A stretch of DNA of 7,300 nt from an uncultured Peptococcaceae bacterium (GTDB lineage Bacteria > Bacillota > Peptococcia > Peptococcales > Peptococcaceae). The stretch covers positions 1 to 7,300 of the forward strand of contig CABVBB010000097.1 of assembly GCA_902496505.1 (NCBI GenBank). Reading direction: 5' to 3'. Below, in pieces: positions 5,949 through 7,300 of this stretch. How positions within the stretch are numbered: position 1 is the stretch's first letter; each line of letters opens with the position of its first letter. The notes under the pieces are model-generated. The model was not told the origin of the DNA, did not search any database, and saw only the letters and a program-made list of their open reading frames with translations. Both the position numbers and the translations under genes were made by a program.

Positions 5949-6755
5949 TTAGCTGAGAGAGAGGAGCTGGGCAATATTATCGCCTAGCGCCAGCTGCGTC
6001 ACGGAGGCTGAGGGGCTGACGAATTCAATAAGCTGCCGGGAGAGCCAAGGTTCGCCGAAGGGGGCGTCGGAGGCGTAGAGACAGCGCTCAGGCACCTCGG
6101 TCAGCGCTGTTTTGACGGACAGGGGCGTAAAGGCAGCAGAGAGATCCAGATAGACCTGCGGCTGATCTTTGCAGAAGGCGATGACGTCCAGCCAGTTGGA
6201 GCCGCCCATGTGGCCAAAGATAACGGGTACAGTGGGGTAATTCTGGCAGAGCGTCATGAGGATGCGCAGGCTGTTTGGTGTAACGGGATGGAATGTGTGC
6301 ACCCAAAGCGGCAGAGCAGGATAGTCGCTGGCGGCGGCGAACACGGTCTCCAGCTGCGCCATTTGCGTATCATTGCCGGGGGTGAATTCGCCAACGCCGC
6401 AAAAGCCGTTTTGGATGACGGATTGCTCCAACCATTGAGACGTTTCGCTGGCGGAAAGCCCTAAGGGAACGGTGCCGAAGCCGATGAATCGCTCTGGTGC
6501 GGCGGCAATGGCCTGTTTGAGCTCAGCGATGGTCGATCGCATGTGTTTCTTCCGCTCGTCGGGGCTATACTGACCGTCAAGCAGCTGATAGAGGATCTGC
6601 ATCTCGCCGCTGATCGCTTGGACGGTAGCGGCAGGGGCTTTCTCAACGTGGGGCATGGTGGTGAAGAGGATGGCTTTGTCCACGCCGGCCTCGTCGAGTT
6701 TTTGCAGCTGGAAGCTGGTGGGGAGCATGATATGTTGATGACTGTCGATGATCAT
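5949..6755 (-). CDS. Amidohydrolase-2 family metal-dependent hydrolase
   Basis: A 268-residue cytoplasmic TIM-barrel hydrolase or decarboxylase of the amidohydrolase_2 type. The metal and catalytic set is visible: HxH at the N-terminus (H6, H8 in DSHQHI), WVHTF (H153), FGHMGG (H182) and ASDAPFG (D230). E123 in VGEF and the closing ALGDNIAQLL, which resembles the family's 'GxNaarLL' ending, also fit. The family includes aromatic-acid decarboxylases, lactonases and many uncharacterised members, so I give no substrate. Its length is at the short end for the family. The start is ATG 6755, with GGAAGG 6 bases upstream. It converges on the exonuclease gene and is divergent from the HxlR regulator, which may control it. 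I did not find a convincing promoter; GTATAA (6787-6792 on the plus strand) is a weak -10 candidate. Confidence 0.88.
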   Translation of the reverse strand: MIIDSHQHIMLPTSFQLQKLDEAGVDKAILFTTMPHVEKAPAATVQAISGEMQILYQLLDGQYSPDERKKHMRSTIAELKQAIAAAPERFIGFGTVPLGLSASETSQWLEQSVIQNGFCGVGEFTPGNDTQMAQLETVFAAASDYPALPLWVHTFHPVTPNSLRILMTLCQNYPTVPVIFGHMGGSNWLDVIAFCKDQPQVYLDLSAAFTPLSVKTALTEVPERCLYASDAPFGEPWLSRQLIEFVSPSASVTQLALGDNIAQLLSLS

Positions 6756-6832
6756 GATGATCCTTCCTTTCTGTTAGTGGACTGCGGTATAAGGCTAACA
6801 CGATGCCGGCTTCGGGACAAGAACGCACATTT

Positions 6833-6859
6833 TTGACACGACGTATCCTTTTGGATACT
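6833..6859 (+). promoter_or_regulatory. Probable promoter of the HxlR regulator gene
   Basis: A perfect TTGACA (6833-6838) is followed after 15 bp by GATACT (6854-6859), a 4/6 match. The short spacer weakens the call. The -10 lies inside the inverted repeat, which would allow autorepression. Confidence 0.4.
6843..6858. promoter_or_regulatory. Inverted repeat GTATCC-TTTT-GGATAC, candidate HxlR operator
   Basis: Two perfect 6-base arms around a TTTT centre lie between the divergent amidohydrolase and HxlR genes, 24 bases before the regulator start and overlapping its likely -10. HxlR-family proteins bind as dimers to short palindromes, often with GTAT/ATAC arms, in their own promoter regions. 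Binding here is inference. The short arms would form only a weak RNA hairpin and no T tract follows, so a terminator is unlikely. Confidence 0.55.
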
Positions 6860-6881
6860 GAGCAAGGGGAGGTTGAGGATA

Positions 6882-7250
6882 ATGGCGAAGACCATAGCAG
6901 TAAATGAGCACTGTCCCATCGAATTAGGACTCAATATTTTGAGCGGGAAATGGCGGCTGAAACTCTTGTGGCAGGTTTCGCACGGGCCGATCCGTTTCAA
7001 TGAATTACAGCGGCGTTTGGGCGGCATTACCACCAAGACCTTGACCCAGCAGCTAAAGGAGCTGGAAGCCTGCGGGATCATGAGGCGGACGGTCTATCCA
7101 GAGACACCGCCGCGGGTAGAGTATGCCCTGACTGCGGTGGGTGAGACGCTGGTACCTGTGCTTAAGACGCTCTGCGACTGGGGCAGTCAGTACCAGGCGG
7201 CTGTTCAGCAGCAGGATTTGGGGGACGCTGGTATACAAAATCCACAATGA
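6882..7250 (+). CDS. HxlR-family winged-helix transcriptional regulator
   Basis: A DNA-binding regulator of 122 residues, typical for the family. The HxlR signature runs CPIELGLNILSGKWRLKLLW (11-30), then GPIRFNELQRRLGGIT (35-50) and TKTLTQQLKELEACGIM (51-67), which contains the recognition helix. The wing is RTVYPETPPRVEYALT (69-84), followed by a dimerisation helix. The start is ATG 6882, with GGGGAGG (6866-6872) 9 bases upstream; a TTG at 6873 abuts that site. Cys11, before the first helix, corresponds to the conserved N-terminal Cys used as a thiol switch in YodB-type members. C64 and C98 are also present, so electrophile or redox sensing is possible but not shown. It probably represses itself and perhaps the divergent amidohydrolase, via the palindrome at 6843-6858. 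Confidence 0.92.
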   Translation: MAKTIAVNEHCPIELGLNILSGKWRLKLLWQVSHGPIRFNELQRRLGGITTKTLTQQLKELEACGIMRRTVYPETPPRVEYALTAVGETLVPVLKTLCDWGSQYQAAVQQQDLGDAGIQNPQ

Positions 7251-7264
7251 ATGAAAAATTCTTC

Positions 7265-7293
7265 TTGACGTTATTGCTTTAGCACGCTAAAAT
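7265..7293 (+). promoter_or_regulatory. Strong promoter pointing out of the window
   Basis: TTGACG (7265-7270), a 17-bp spacer and TAAAAT (7288-7293) match 5/6 and 5/6 to the main sigma consensus with ideal spacing. It begins 15 bases after the HxlR stop, so the next gene on the right, not visible here, has its own promoter. No terminator is seen between. Confidence 0.65.
7278..7291. promoter_or_regulatory. Palindrome TTTAGC-AC-GCTAAA overlapping a -10
   Basis: Perfect 6-base arms around a 2-base centre overlap the first four bases of the -10 at 7288. The placement suits a repressor site for the unseen downstream gene. It does not match the repeat at 6843-6858, so a different regulator is likely. 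Confidence 0.45.
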
Positions 7294-7300
7294 ATGAATA

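Noticed and set aside
7279..7300. CIRCE (HrcA) element, because of TTAGCAC
   Set aside because: CIRCE needs TTAGCACTC, 9 bases, then GAGTGCTAA. Here the left arm departs at TC and the bases at 7297-7300 (AATA) do not fit the right arm.

Overview
The window looks like chromosomal DNA from a low- to mid-GC Bacillota (Clostridia-like) bacterium. The reasons are strong purine-rich ribosome binding sites before nearly every gene, TTG and GTG starts beside ATG, short TATAAT-type promoters, a GHKL histidine kinase paired with a LytTR response regulator, a WG-repeat lipoprotein and an HxlR regulator. Base composition looks close to half GC. I cannot name a genus. I see no mobile element, CRISPR array, tRNA or rRNA.

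Left edge (1-1080): a WG-repeat lipoprotein gene on the minus strand runs off the window. It is divergent from a signalling locus, and each side has its own extended -10 promoter.

Signalling locus (1097-5022): a LytTR response regulator; a 116-base gap holding two direct repeats exactly 21 bp apart just upstream of a -35/-10 pair; a membrane GHKL (AgrC-like) sensor kinase; an exported protein whose C-terminal part is cut off by a frameshift near 4178; a small exported beta-rich protein; and a hairpin terminator. The likely logic is that the kinase senses something at the cell surface and phosphorylates the regulator. The regulator may then bind the 21-bp-spaced repeats and drive the kinase and the two exported proteins. 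No AgrB/AgrD-like peptide signal genes are present.

Housekeeping-like segment (5094-5941): a DEDDh-family 3'-5' exonuclease with its own promoter, ending in a hairpin with A and T tracts that can serve both converging genes.

Right part (5949-7300): a minus-strand amidohydrolase-2 family metal-dependent hydrolase, divergent from an HxlR-family regulator. A perfect GTATCC/GGATAC inverted repeat sits in the regulator's promoter. The window ends in a strong promoter with a palindrome over its -10, pointing to an unseen gene on the right.

The points most worth a second look are the 21-bp direct-repeat promoter inside the two-component operon, the frameshifted exported protein, the kinase tail that overprints the next gene's signal peptide, and an unusual excess of GATC throughout.
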